Of a DNA stretch of 64,000 bases, positions 36,985 to 49,478 are shown piece after piece. Every line of letters starts with the position of its first letter. Positions within the stretch are counted from its first letter, which is position 1. Both the position numbers and the translations under genes were made by a program. Below the pieces are notes generated by a model. It had not been told where the DNA came from. It did not search any database and saw only the letters and a program-made list of their open reading frames with translations. Source of the DNA: Lantana camara (Eukaryota > Streptophyta > Magnoliopsida > Lamiales > Verbenaceae); assembly GCA_037501455.1 (NCBI GenBank), contig CM074858.1, forward strand, positions 36,639,001-36,703,000. Reading direction: 5' to 3'.

Positions 36985-36989
36985 AGTTA

Positions 36990-37580
36990 TGTGGTTGTCT
37001 TGGCCTGTTTTTATCTTCTTTTCCTTCCCCTGTATCTGCGCGTAAGCTGCGGTTCCTGTCTGCTTTGTTCTGCAGCGATACTCTCCCCGGACGGGGAGAG
37101 TTTGAACCGAATTGGTCCCCGGGCGGGGACACCTTATGCAGTAGCTTTCAGCATCTCCTTCCCCGACTGGGGAAGGTTACGTGAGGGATTTTACCCGGCG
37201 GGTAGTGCCCTGCTGCTGCGTTTTCTTTCTTCTTCCGCTGCTGCTTCCTTTTCTTTTGCTGCTGTATGTTTGTGTGTGTGTTTATGCTTAGCTGCTGTTT
37301 CTTTCTTTCTTTGTTTTGCTGTTGTTTATGTGTTTGTATATATATATATATGTTGTGTGTGGTAATATTCTTATAGTATATGTATTCTTATAGTATATAT
37401 ATATATATATATATATACATGTTTACATTATATTAATATTATAAAGTATATTATATATATTAAGTATTACTTGATTTATTTTAATTATAGAATTTAATTG
37501 TTATCTATTTTGCTTTATTCAATTACCGATCATGACTTGAACATTTTTATTTGTCTATTTTCTAATTTAATTGTTATCTA
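36990..37580 (+). repeat. K segment 3, with palindrome array and (TA)n runs
   Basis: It resumes K after the second AGTTA. It has GC-rich palindromes with different stems at 37080-37206 (CTCTCCCC/GGGGAGAG, GTCCCC/GGGGAC, CTTCCCC/GGGGAAG, ACCCG/CGGGT), then AT-rich DNA with (TA)n at about 37338-37351 and 37397-37416. It ends abruptly at sequence belonging to the C LTR. Confidence 0.7.
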
Positions 37581-38121
37581 TTTTGATGGACGGATCACAT
37601 TTCGGTTAAATTTCGGAGGTCCTACTAGTTTTGGAAAAATATAAGGCTAAGTTCATTAAACCCAAATCTTCGATACGAGTTCAATAAAGTTGACGAAACT
37701 CGATTCCGAGTTCCCGAGCTCAAGATATCACATACAAAACCAAGGGTGCGCTAATTGCTCGTTAGCCCCCCGATTTGGTTCCACGATTCAAATTAAATTG
37801 AAAACTCAATCAAACAAATCCGAAAACATGAAACGATCATATATCCATATTCATAACACGTATATCACCAACATATTAAATTTCCATGAAATTTCGAATT
37901 CATTTCATATAGAAACGGTAAGCGATCATAACATTCATGCACAATTAGTTCAATTATTCATAGGATTCATAAGAAATGTCAACCAATTCAATTGTTCAAG
38001 AATTTCAAATAATTCAAATAATATAAAATAAAACGATTAGTGACGTAATTAAAATAAATTAAACGCTCACATAATTATCACATAAGCCATACCTGTACGA
38101 CTGAAAGGTCGGGGCGTTACA
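37581..38121 (-). repeat. C 3' LTR, truncated
   Basis: Only the first ~541 bases of the LTR (minus-strand start TGTAACGCCCCGACC at 38121) remain; the rest is replaced by K sequence. Confidence 0.85.
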
Positions 38122-38134
38122 ACCTCCCCCCTGA
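38122..38134 (-). other. Polypurine tract of C
   Basis: TCAGGGGGGAGGT on the minus strand abuts the LTR. A GAATCC/GGATTC hairpin lies at 38138-38155. Confidence 0.85.
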
Positions 38135-38159
38135 AAAGAATCCGTCCTCGGATTCACTG

Positions 38160-41100
38160 ATTGCTCGGAAACAACTCGGGATGAAATCTTTTCATCTTAT
38201 CCTCTATCTCCCATGTCGCCTCTTCACTTTTATCACTTCTCCAGAACACCTTAACTAGTGGGATTCACCGGTTTCTTAATTCTTGAAATATTCGATCCAA
38301 AATCTTAACCGGTTTCTGAACGAATGTGAGGTTAGGCTCAAGTTCCACTTCTTCAACGGGTAGGATCTCGGACTCTTCTGGGTAATACTTCCGAAGTTGT
38401 GAAATGTGAAACACGTTGTGAATTCTAGTTAAACTCGGAGGTAGGTACAAACGGTAGGATGTATCCCCGATTATCTCCAAAGTCAAGTATCGAGGATTCA
38501 ATTTTCCTCCCTTACCAATCCTTGAAAATCCCTTTCGTCGAGAAGCCTTTAAAAAGTCCTTATCACCGATCTCAAACTCAAGATTCTTTCTCCGGTGATC
38601 TGCATATCTTTTCTGTCGATCTTAAGCTACTTTCATCCGTTATCTGATTATTTGGACCTTATCTATCGAATCTTGTACAGCCTTAGAAGACTTTTCCTTC
38701 TTCTCCCCTCGTTTTACACCTTCCTATTTGGTCCAATTCCACTCTTCTAAATCAAAGAACAACGGAGACCTGCATTTTCGTCCGTAGAGAGCTTCACAGG
38801 GCGCCATTTTTATCGAAGCTTGAAAGCTGTTATTATAAGCAAACTCAATTAAAGGTAATTGCTCGTTCCATGCACTCAAAATCCAATGCACATGCTCTTA
38901 ACATATCCTCCAAATATTTAATTAACCTTTCTGACTGCCCGTCTGTCTAAGGATGGAAAGTTGTGCTGAATTGAAGCCTTGTTCCCAAATCTCTGTGCAA
39001 TTCTTGCCAAAAAATAGAAGTGAACCTCGGATCCCGATCTGATACAATGCTAACTGGTACTCCATGAAGCCGAACAATCTCATCAACGTACTTCTTAGCT
39101 AATTTAGTAACTTTATCCGACATCCGAATAGCAAGAAAATGTGTTGATTTGGTGAATCGATCCATGATTACCCAAATTCCATCAAGACCACCCTTCACTC
39201 TTGGAAGACCCAAAACGAAGTCCATTGCCACTTGTTGCCATTTCCATTCTGGGATAGGTAACGGTTGAAGTAGCCCCGATGGCTTCTGATGCTCTGATTT
39301 CACAACTTGACATGTCATGCAATGTCTCACGAAGTAGATTACATCCCGCTTAAGTCCATTCCACCAATAAAATTGCTGTAAATCCTTATACATTTTGTTT
39401 CCCCCGGGATATATCGAATACCCTGACCGGTGAGCTTCTTCCAATATAATTCTCTTCAACTCTTCCGGTACAACAACTCTATTTTTAAACCTTAGAAGCC
39501 CGATGTCATCGAACCCAAATAGACTCTCTGGATCAATTCTAGCTTTCTGTACTAATTTTTGAACCTCGGGATCCACTCTTTGAGCCTCAAATAAGCTCTA
39601 TTGAAGGTCCGGTTGAACAGTAATATTCTGAATACTAGCTCTCAGCTTGAAAGGCTCAGTTTCATTTCCAACTTCTACCTTCACATTTGACACGCTAGCC
39701 TTTCTACTAAGCGCATCCGTGACCATGTTGGCTTTTCCGGGATGGTATCGGATTGTACACTCATAATCCGCTAGAATCTCCATCCAACGCCTTTATCTCT
39801 TGTTCAACTCCTTCTGAGAAAACAAATACTGAAGACTCTTGTGGTCGGAAAAAATCTCGAAAGAAATTCCATAAAGATAGCGTCTCCACTTTCCCAAAGC
39901 AAAGATCACGGTTGCAAGTTCGAGATCGTGACTGGGATGTTTTTGTTTATGATCCTTCAGCTTCCTAGAGGCATAGGCTATCACTTTACCATTCTGCATC
40001 AAGACACATCCCAACCCTTCTTTTGAGGCGTCCGTATAAACCATGTATCCTTCAGTGCCTTCGGGTACTGTTAATACCGGTACAGTGGTCAACTTTTCCT
40101 TCAAGAGTTGAAAATTCACATCACATGCCTTGTCCCACTCAAATTTAACCGAGTTAAAGGGGTGGCAATCTTTGAAAAATCCTGCACAAACCTTCGGTAA
40201 TAACCTGCCAAACCCAAGAAACTTCTAACCTCGGAGGTATTCTTCGGACTTTGCCATTGAATAACCGTCTCGATCTTCGAAGGATCTACTTCCAAACCCT
40301 TACTTGAGATGATGTGACCTAGAAAAGCAACCCGGTCGATCCAAAACTCACACTTACTAAACTTCACATATAACTGGTGCTCTCTCAATGGTTCCAACAC
40401 CAATCTAAGATGCCTAGTATGATCTTCCGGAGTCCTCGAATAAACAAGAATGTCATCAATGAATATTACCACGAATTTATCTAAGTAGGGCCAAAAAATC
40501 CGATGTATCATATCCATGAATGCTGTAGGGGCATTAATCAAACCAAAAGGCATCACTACGAACTGGTAATGCCCATACCGGGTGTTGAATCCTGTCTTCA
40601 GAATATCTTCTTCCCGGATTTTCAACTGGTAATACCCTTGTCTTAAGTCCAATTTTGAATAAACCCCTGAACCTTGCAACATATCGAATAACTCCTCAAT
40701 GTGGGGCAACGGATAGTTATTCTTTATGGTCATCCGATTAAGTTCCCGATAGTCTATGCACATTCTCAACATCCCGTCCTTCTTCTTAACTAAATGAACT
40801 GGAGCACCCCACGGAGATGAACTCGGTCGAATATACCCAATCTTAAGTAACTCCTGAAGTTGAATCTTCAATTCTTTCAACTCTGCCAGAGCCATTCTAT
40901 AAGGAGTCTTGGAATACGGTTCTGATCCCGGATATAAGTCAATTACAAACTCAATCTCCCGGTCTGGCGGTAGAGAACCTAAATTTTCCTAAAATACATC
41001 GGGATATTCCTTCACCATGACGGTCTCCCCAAAACTCGAATAATCCTTTGGTTTATTAAGGAGATACCCGATAAATCCCGTGGCTCCATCCTTTATTAAC

Positions 41101-42638
41101 TTGCGAGCTTCCGTGAAGGATAAAAGTGATACCGCCTTCGATCCGATTCCCACAATCAACTCCTCACCCAACTTCACTTTCTTGGCAAAGCAATCAACTG
41201 TGACCCGGTGCTTGAATAGCTAATCCATACCCAAAATTACCCCGTATTTCTTCATAGGCATCACAATGAAATATGTCAGATAATCTTTCCCTTCCAATAT
41301 CACTGAGCAACCTCGAATAACCCGATCTGTCTGCAAACTTCCTCCAAGAGGAGAACTCACAAAATAGCAAGAATTCGAACAAATAACAGGTAGGCACAGA
41401 GAGGCACATCAATCACAAGAAAAAAAGGAATACGCAGCACCCGAATCGAATAATGCATGGATGCTCGTGTTATGAATGCAAACCGTACCTTCCTCTAGGG
41501 CGTTTGGATCTGCCTCAATATTCTGCTCCTCGCCCTCAAGGGCATAAGCTCGTGCCTGGATTAAAGGCCTCTGCACTCCAGCTTGATATCCTGGTGTCTT
41601 GTCCGGGCATGCAAAAGCCATATGGTCCCCTTTTCCACAAATCAAGCACAACCCTAATCTCTTTCGGCAAGTATTATAAGAGTGGGTTGGTCCTCTACAA
41701 TGAATATAAGGAGGTTGATCTTTGTGGGGTCCCGTAGGAGCTGGTAGAGCCTGAGGTGCTCATGGAATTGGAGCATTCTGACCTCCGGTTCGAGGCTTCT
41801 TGAAAGGTCCTTTTTGTGGGGGAGCTGGTGAAGTCATAGGCCTTTTTCCCTGGTTAAATCCCAAGCCTGAACCTGATCCCTGTCCCTGACGGTATGATGA
41901 TCTCCAAGCATTCACAGAATCTTCAACCTTTAAGGCCTTTGAAGTAGCTTTCGCCCAAGTGCTTGTGTTGACCGCCTCAAGAGATACCTGGATATCCGGT
42001 CGAAGCCCCTGAACAAACTGCATTGCCATGTGGAATTCATCACTCGCTATATTAGGTGCATAGCGAGATAGTCTCTCGAACTCTAAAATGTACTCCGCAA
42101 CAGACTTTCCTCCCTATTTCAATTCGGTGAATTCCTTCAGTCTTCTAATATGGGAGGAAGGAGGGATAAACTTATTCTTGAACTCCCGGGTAAAGACTTC
42201 CCAATTTATCTCCTCTCCAGTTTCATCCAAGACAATCCATATGCTTTTCCACCAATAATAGGCTTAACCTTGTATCAAAGTAATGGTACATCGAGCCTTC
42301 TCCTGAGATTCGCATGGAATGAGGTCCCAAATTCTCTCCAATTCTTTTAACCACATCTCTGCTTGTATATCGTTTCCCTTGAAAAACTTAGGAGGTCATT
42401 GATTCTGGAACTCCCTACGTATAACAGAAATCGGTGCCTCTAGTGGCACTGCGGGTGCTGGTGGTGCTGGAGGTGCCGGCGGTACATAATCCCGAAGCCT
42501 CTGATCAATGATGTTAATAACCGAATTAACGAAAGCCTCTGCTGGTGGTGGTTGTGGAGGTGGAGGTGGAGGTGTAGGAGAACGGTTTCTGCCACGGTCC
42601 CGATCTGGAGATTGATCCCGATGTCTACATGGAGGCAT
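38160..42638 (-). pseudogene. Gag-Pol pseudogene of element C
   Basis: All parts of a Ty3 chromovirus polyprotein are recognisable but split by stops and frame changes. Gag starts at 42638 (MPPCRHRDQ) with proline-rich N-terminus; a capsid remnant and GKRPM-type linker lie at 41760-42029; one CX2CX4HX4C knuckle at about 41600-41651. RT lies at 40116-40895 with [10 protein letters not shown] and FIDDILVYS, RNase H at 39793-40119 with YTDAS, integrase at 38947-39576 with HHCC and DFVLGLP, and the LTR-proximal tail at 38265-38501. Visible stops include 38622, 38947, 39793, 41220 and 42114; comparison with A and D shows these replace Gln or Trp codons. It cannot make a full product. Confidence 0.9.
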
Positions 42639-42832
42639 GCTGTCAATAAACACTGAAAATGCGTGCTATTTTTAGTTTATGCATGATAATGCAATTAATT
42701 CATTAAAAATTCAAAATTTAAAGTAATTAAGCACAAAAGAGATGCATATGTAACATATTGTCAAGTAATCCCTAAGCCGAACAACCTATACTGACTCACA
42801 CGACTCGAAAAGCGCGGGTTTTACAACCCGAG

Positions 42833-42844
42833 GCTCTGATACTA
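42833..42844 (-). other. Primer-binding site of C (one mismatch)
   Basis: TAGTATCAGAGC on the minus strand, one base from the Met-type site. A CGGGTT-GTAA-AACCCG hairpin follows at 42815-42830. Confidence 0.85.
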
Positions 42845-42852
42845 CTTAAGGA

Positions 42853-45800
42853 TGTAGCACCCGAGCACAAGGTACTGCATCCACTGCAACGAGACCCAAT
42901 CCGCATATGAAATGGATAATCCATATACGAGCTAAATCACGGCGAACGGGGACACAACACACACACTATGCTAGGTGGGACTAACCCTTAAACCTTAAAA
43001 GCAGAGTAAAATAGTAAAGCGGGCATTAACTTAACATACAACATGTACACCGAGCATCATGCTCCAAAATAGATCTTTTACAGTATTCACATGCCATCAC
43101 GGCTCAAAACACGTACGCTCAAATCATAAGGTATACACAATAATCATAAATACGAGTACGCAAGTGTAAAACCCAAAAATACAAGAGCTAGAAACAAATA
43201 CGAGACACAACGACTCGAATTTCCGCCTAGCTCCTCTGACACCCCGCATAAAACAACTGAAAACAAACCGGGTTCAGTCCAAAAGGGACTGGTGGGTAAA
43301 AACGGGCATAATTATAGTGTAAGACAATATTTAAACATTCACATGCAAGTTATAATCCCAAATGTGGGTTTCAAAGTATTTCCCAAGTGGGTGAGATAAC
43401 GAAATCGTCAAAAGGGATTATAATAACCAATTCCATTAGGTATTTCGTGGCCCGGCGAGTGGGCGTGCATTATCTCCAACCAACACCTTGTGTAATTCAT
43501 TAAACATTCTTTTGTGCACATTCAGGATCATTTACACCTTCTTCCTCCGGGTGGTGGATAGGTTTGCAAGGTCTGGCCATCCATTCATTGACCAAAAGGG
43601 GTTACATGACTCCCCAGATGGCACTCAGCGTCCATTCCTCGCTAACTCCTAACGAGGTCTGGTTACGCCGTGGTTTGGTTGGAAGTAGTATAAGGGATCA
43701 CCGTAAGCCCATGCCTCCCCGGATAGCTACTCACACTAAGTCTCTGGGCCCCATTCTGTGCATTCATTTATTTATCACCAAAACTTTCGGTAGAGTTCAT
43801 AAAATAAAGGATTTACGTTGAAATCATTTACCCTTGAAATGACTCTATATACATATAATAAATTTTGGTCGAAATCTTTACACATTGCAAGTATATAGGG
43901 TCATTTAACTAAATTGTAGAGAAACCCACCTTAAAACGGCAAAAGGAGAGCACAAGAGCCTAACCAAACGGCCTCGTCTCCAAGCAAACTCGGATCTTTG
44001 CAGAGAAAGCAAAGTGTAACTCAAATGATCACATAGACGCTAGGCAATGTAATGAATATAACATGAATACATAAACAGTGATATTATGTAATGAACACGT
44101 TCATGTGCACGATTAATACATTTAAAGCATATATTCAAGTCATTCGTTTATTCAAGGAAGCACTAATATTCATTAAAGTTCATAACTTCACATTTATATC
44201 AAATTGATCCAAGAATTTGAAACAACGATGATAACACGTAGTATAACATGTTTACAATTAGAAAATAGGTAAATAGAGACATTCAAGTCATGTTTGGAAA
44301 TTAAATAACACGAAATAGATAACAATTAAAATTTAAAATTTAAATAAATTAAACAATACTTAAATATATATCATTAACCATGCATTTAAATAATATATAT
44401 ATATATAATCATGTCTATATATATATATACGTACAACATAAATGCAATTTACAACAAAATAAAACAATCATCCATACAATTAAATATGTACGTATATGCC
44501 CATGCATGCAACATGCATTAACAACCTAAAATCATGCATTTACAATTAAGATTCATGCGCAACATAATAAATTAACAAACAAGAAAAAGATCCAAAGCAA
44601 TGCAGATTAGGTGAGGGTCGCGACCGCGGCCCATTTTCTTCATGAAATAGTAGCGGGTGCTACCCTATTTTTTTCAGTATTTTTCCTCCAATTTCAGATC
44701 TCGAAACATGGCAAAAAATGGGTAGTGGGTGCGACATGAAATACACACATTTTAGGTCATGGGCATGACCTAAACAATGCAGCAATTACGTGAGTGAGTC
44801 ACGGCCGCTACCATTTTCACTCTATTCATGTCGTGGTCGCGGCCGCGACCTTCCTAGACCAACAGCAAAACACAACGAAAACAGAGCAACAACCAAGCCA
44901 AATTTCAACCAACATGCCCAGGTCTGATTTAACAACAAATATGCAACAAAACAACCACAAAACATCACTCAGATATGCTCCCTCATTGATCAAACGTGAG
45001 GAGGAGGATCAGGTGATCATTGCATGCAATTTCAACCAAGTTCCATTAATGGCATCTCATTAAATCCTCAACTCCCATAAAATACATGATCATAAATGAA
45101 ACAAGGGAGTTAAAATACCCACTTTCATGCTTTAAAACAACCAAAAACACCAAGGAATGCATGATATCAAGATATAGCACCAAAACCTAATTATTCAATC
45201 ATATATCCAAAATCTCATCAATATATCCTTAAAATTAGGGATGCATGGCTTAAAATGATCCATAATGAATGTATATTACAATCCTAAGCTCAACTTTTTA
45301 ATTGGTTGAAGTTTGGAAGAGATTTGAGCCGTTAATCTCCAACCTTGGCAAGGTGGCGGGAATGGGACTGGAAAGCAGGGGTTTTGGCTGAGTTTTTCTC
45401 TTATGTGTGAAGTGTGGTTCGGTTGGGTATGGTTTGGGGCTGATAGAGGGTTAATTTAGGTTTCCAAAAATTCAAACCATGGTTAATTTGGTTAAGTAGG
45501 GTGAAAGATATGGCCATTTTGGTGAGGTGTAGCAGTTTTGACGGACGGATCACATTTCGGTTAAATTTTGGAGATTCTAATAGTTTTGGAAAAATATTAG
45601 GGTATGTTCATTAAACCTGAATCTTCGATACAAGTTCAAAGAAGCTGACAAAACTCGATTCCGAGTTCCCGAGCTCAAGAGATCAGATACGGAACCAAGG
45701 GTGCGCTAATTGCTCGTTAGCCCCCAATTTGGTTCCACGATTCAAATTAAATTCAAAACTCAATCGAACAACTCCGAAAACATGAAACAAGCATATGTCC

Positions 45801-46075
45801 ATATTCATAACACGTATATCTCCAACATATTAAATTTTCATGAAATTTCGAATTCATTTCATATAGAAACGATAAGCAATCATAACATTCATGCGCAATT
45901 AGTTCAATTATTCATAGGATTCATAAGAAATGTCAACCAATTCAATTGTTCAAGAATTTTAAATAATTCAAATAATAAAAAATAAAGCAATTAATGACGT
46001 AATTAAAATAAATTAAACACGTATATAATTATCATATAAGCCATACCTGTACGACTGAAAAGTCGGGGCGTTGCA
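42853..46075 (-). repeat. C 5' LTR (about 3.2 kb)
   Basis: Minus-strand ends TGCAACGCCCC (A to G change on the plus strand in the usual GTTACA) and CGGGTGCTACA. It has a palindromic GC-rich stretch at about 44617-44850, including GTCGCGGCCGCGAC and a GGTCATGGGCATGACC palindrome, the R-like hairpin at 43260-43300 and the U5 hairpin at about 42890-42960. No credible gene. Confidence 0.88.
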
Positions 46076-46577
46076 CCTCTCCCCTTTGTTTTTAGTGTGG
46101 AGGTGTTGCGTGGAGTTCGTGCTAGGCGGAGTGAGTCGAGTCTTTGGAGTCTGTCGAGTTTTTGTTTCGTTCGAGTCTGTGACATTTCTCATGTTTTGGA
46201 TTTGTATAAGTATGAATATATGTTACTGTAAGCATTCTTGTTTTATGTATTTGAATTTAGGGACAACCTTCTAGGGACAGATTTGAACTCGTTTTGCATT
46301 TATGATTTACCTTAATATTCGGGATTAGTTATCCATGCTAGTTGAACCCGTCACCTGCTGCTTGTGTTTTAATACTTGAATGTATGGTTTGCTTCCGCAT
46401 ACTCTTTTGTTTTGTGGTTTGGTTTTAATTGGCAGGGTCTACGTTCCACCTAGCTTAGGTGTGTGTCTGTCGGTCTCCCGTTCGACTCTGCTTGGTTTAT
46501 GTACGGGTTTTCCCATCTCGTATGTGGATTAGGCTTAGGTGCGGGGGATGTGATGACCCATCTTGCGTGGTGCTACA
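46076..46577 (+). repeat. K segment 4 (LTR 3' end)
   Basis: Plus-strand R/U5 end with an acceptor-like TTTTTAG, CGTGCTAGGCGG at about 46120-46131 and the U5 module at 46476-46550, ending GGTGCTACA. Confidence 0.65.
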
Positions 46578-46880
46578 GATACCTTTCACTTAGTCACTTT
46601 GACTAACTCCTCACCTATTTTAAAATGCATGGTTTCAGGAATCAAAGTAGTGACAACTAGAGGTATCTTGAAACATTACGGTGTCATGCATAATAGGTTA
46701 GAACTTATTCTAAGAATACATAGCTTTGAGCCTATTCACCTTATAAATAAACTATCTTATACTTTACCTACACATGCCATCCTATTATATTCTTTTGCGA
46801 ACTATTTTGATCAATAATGGTAATACTTGCTCTTTATTTGTTATCAACCCCGTTTATTGTCAAAAATTTAAATTTTTTGA
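46578..46880 (+). mobile_element. LTR fragment E, right half (right boundary uncertain)
   Basis: It carries CACTTAGTC-ACTTT-GACTAA and TCTAGAGGTATCTTG-like text as in the A LTR (there TCTAGAGGTATCTTGAAG), in plus orientation, so it continues E after K. The exact border to G is not visible. Confidence 0.45.
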
Positions 46881-47432
46881 TCTTTCGTTGCGCTTTAAGT
46901 TGCGCTCTATTTAAAGAACCAAACTGTTCACCGTAGTATTTCTCGAGTGTAGGTCTAACCGTTACTCGGGGAGTATTACGGCGTGGGAGTCGTAGTCCTA
47001 GGGGAGGCGCTACACGACGTATCCTTGGAGACCATAATTGGAAGCTAGTAGTAGTTCGAATTTCAATTTCGACCACAAGTGGAGGTGATGATAGAAGGCC
47101 CGTTTGGGTTGGAGAATGAGTGGTGGAAGTTCTTTAACGACCCCATTCGTGATTCCAATTTGTGGGTGTTTTGGATGGATTCAAACGGTGGGAGTTGAAT
47201 CACTTTGGACCCTCCTATCTTGCAGAACATTCGAGCTGTTCCTAGTCGGGACCGAGTTTGTGTGAAGCTTGAAAGGAGCAATCGAACCCCCTTCATGCTT
47301 GATGACCTTTCTCGAGCTAACACTTGTCGGGGTGTCACGAACCCCGAACTTGGGTGAATATGGGAGAGTTGCTCGTAGTTCTAACTCGAGCAGATGGACC
47401 TGGGGACCAGATCCTTCTAAGGGGGGAGAGTT
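46881..47432 (+). pseudogene. 3' internal remnant of element G with pol-tail-like frame
   Basis: From about 47269 to the polypurine tract (47419-47432, AAGGGGGGAGAGTT) the sequence matches F 3619-3817 in reverse. The shared blocks are FLELTLVG, NLGEY, RVARSSNSS, WTWGP and KGG. The upstream part (46881-47268) has no frame I recognise. The rest of G, including gag and its 5' LTR, is absent from the window. Confidence 0.5.
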
Positions 47433-49478
47433 TGTAACACCCCGACTCTTCGGCTATCCAGGTACGGCGTCACGAGAGGGTTTAATTTTGTACTGTGAAT
47501 TATATAGCCTCGCATGCCCTATGTGTCAATATGAATTTATATTAAGCTACGTGCGCTTTAGAATTTAATTAAAATGTTTTGGCTCAAATGTCCAATTTTT
47601 GAAAGGTTAGGGACCTAATTGCAAATTAGGCCTTTTGGACCGTTCTTCAGTTATCTTAAGCTCGGGAATTTGAATTCGAATTCCAACCTTACCATTAGAT
47701 TTATTTCAACGATTTGGTCCAATAGAACTAGGTTTGCCTTCTTCTAAAGCCATTTGAACCATCTACCGATTTAAACTCTAACCGTTTGAATCGAACCTGT
47801 CTTGAACCAAATCGGACCGGTTTTCTTGGCCTTAATAGACTGAACCCCCCTTCTTCTTCTTCTTCTTCATTTGGTGTCGCACGATTTTAAGGAAAAGAGA
47901 AGAGAAGAGGTTAACACTATTCACTCCCATTCATTGAGCTCAAGTTCTGGCTTTATCTGTCGCCCGATCAGCGATCCAAGGTAAGCAATGTATTCCTCTC
48001 TTCGAGTGCATCGTTTCCTTCCGATTGAATCCCGTTTTCCTTGGTTATTTCCATGTTGTTCTTGAAGATGATTAATAGTATGAAAATATGCAAATTTTCT
48101 CTTAATCTGCTCATATGTGGTTTAATCGAGCTAGAATCGAAGTTTGTTGTTCACATGATCTTCCTCTTCGTTTATTCGTTGGAATTTTGTACGTTGCTTG
48201 CCTATTTTGTGGTTCACCATTTTTGTAGCTTGAAGGAGCTTGAATAGCAACTTGCTTTATGCTTTGATTAATCAGTTTAGCATGTGTGTAAGTTGTTTAG
48301 GACGTGATTTGGTGCATGAAAATGTGATTTTTGTGGTTATGTTGTTGCCGGACGAGTTTTTCCCTCTTTCCCCTTCTTTTTCTACCATTGTTACAGCTCT
48401 TGGAGCTTACACGCAGGGGTGAGACACGCCCGTGTCTCCCCCAATGAAGAAAATGAGACACCCCCTTGTCCCTCTCGAATTTTGCTACTGACCTCGGACA
48501 TCCCCGCGTCACAATTTGTGCTTTAGGGGAGACATGGCTCTTGGAAGGCATATGTGTGTTGTTTTATTTCGTAAACATTTTAATCCAACCCCAAAACTAA
48601 CCCTAAAAAACTCCGATTGACCTGAATTTTTGATACAATAAATATTTTTAAGTGTAGAAGATTCTCCAATTGGAATCATCTCAAAATTCGTTTTGGTTTG
48701 GGAGATATAATCATTTTAAAATTGTGTCGCCACTTCACTGAAATTCTGCATTTATCCAACTTCGAACCTACACCATTTTCACCTCGCTTTGAACCACGAT
48801 TCGAGCCATATACCTCGAGAAAGATCTATTTTTCTAGTTTCCTATCCAAGAAATAAAAATTAATTCCCATTTCTCAAACTCAAGTTATGCTTGTTTTCCT
48901 ACAGTTTGTCCGTTTCGAAAAAACTGTCAGCTTTGGCCTAATTTCACTTTGAACCCCTTCCCGTGTTTTATTCCATTTTTCTCGTACCTTTTGTAATGTC
49001 CCACATCGGAGGAAGAGGAAAACTAAGCCTTCCTTATAAGGGGGTGGATACCTCTTCCCTGTAGAGGCTTTTTCCTAGGTAGGCGCCTTTGGCTTAAATT
49101 CCACCGGGAAGAACAAAACCGTGAGGCTATGCCGACTTATGGATAGCAAAGCGGACAATATCTACAGGTGGGTTTTCGGGCTGTTACAAATGGTATCAGA
49201 GACGAGGCCCGGGCCGGTGTGCCAACGAGGACGCTGGGCTCCCATGGGGGGGTGGATGTAATGTCCCACATCGGAGAAAGAGGAAAACTAAGCCTTCCTT
49301 ATAAGGGGGTGGATACCTCTTCCCTGTAGAGGCCTTTTCCTGGGTGGGCGTCTTTGGCTTAAATTCCACCGGGAAGAACAAAACCGTGAGGCTATGCCGA
49401 CTTATGGATAGCAAAGCGGACAATATCTACAGGCGGGTTTTCGGGCAGTTACACCTTTCCACTTCCAAACTTATTCCT
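47433..49478 (+). repeat. G 3' LTR (truncated by L, carrying a TRIM)
   Basis: It begins TGTAACACCCCGACTCTTCG after the polypurine tract. It has a (CTT)n run near 47843-47862, a strong donor match CCAAG|GTAAGC at 47980/47981 and palindromes GAGACACGCCCGTGTCTCC near 48419-48445. A TRIM lies at 48992-49453. LTR L starts at 49479 and the G U5 end is not seen. Confidence 0.75.
48992..49453 (+). mobile_element. TRIM (terminal-repeat retrotransposon in miniature)
   Basis: Two 197-bp direct repeats (48992-49188, 49257-49453) start TGTAATGTCCCACATCGG and end GTTACA. Between them are a primer site TGGTATCAGAGA at 49191 and a GGGGGGTGGA polypurine tract at 49247-49256. The 5-bp target duplication CCTTT (48987-48991 and 49454-49458) is perfect. 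Total length is 462 bp with no coding capacity, fitting the plant TRIM class. The 5S-like promoter of Cassandra elements is absent. Confidence 0.95.

Larger units (their letters stand above)
37581..46075 (-). mobile_element. Element C: decayed chromodomain Ty3/Gypsy retrotransposon
   Basis: Minus orientation: 5' LTR 42853-46075, primer site, broken gag-pol, polypurine tract, then only about 541 bp of the 3' LTR (37581-38121). The surviving 3' LTR piece matches 45536-46075. C is inserted in K; the deletion of its left LTR end also removed K sequence and the left target copy. Proteins resemble those of D more than A. Confidence 0.85.
12721..46577 (+). mobile_element. LTR K, solo-like LTR split by elements B, A and C
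   Basis: K runs TGTAACGCCCCGACTTTCC (12721) to GCGTGGTGCTACA (46577) in four pieces: 12721-13604, 22036-22456, 36990-37580 and 46076-46577. Exact target duplications of B and A flank their insertions, which proves the order of events. About 0.8 kb before 46076 is missing compared with the related C LTR, consistent with a deletion that also removed most of the C 3' LTR. The 5-bp flanks (ATATG and GATAC) do not match. No internal domain belonging to K is present, so I call it a solo LTR or one LTR of a lost element. Confidence 0.65.

Noticed and set aside
47269..47568. 99-codon frame as an independent gene
   Set aside because: Only its part before the polypurine tract is conserved with F; the rest is LTR read-through, so it is treated as a pol-tail remnant.
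48992..49453. A Cassandra-type TRIM carrying 5S rRNA sequence
   Set aside because: No 5S promoter boxes are seen in the 197-bp repeats.
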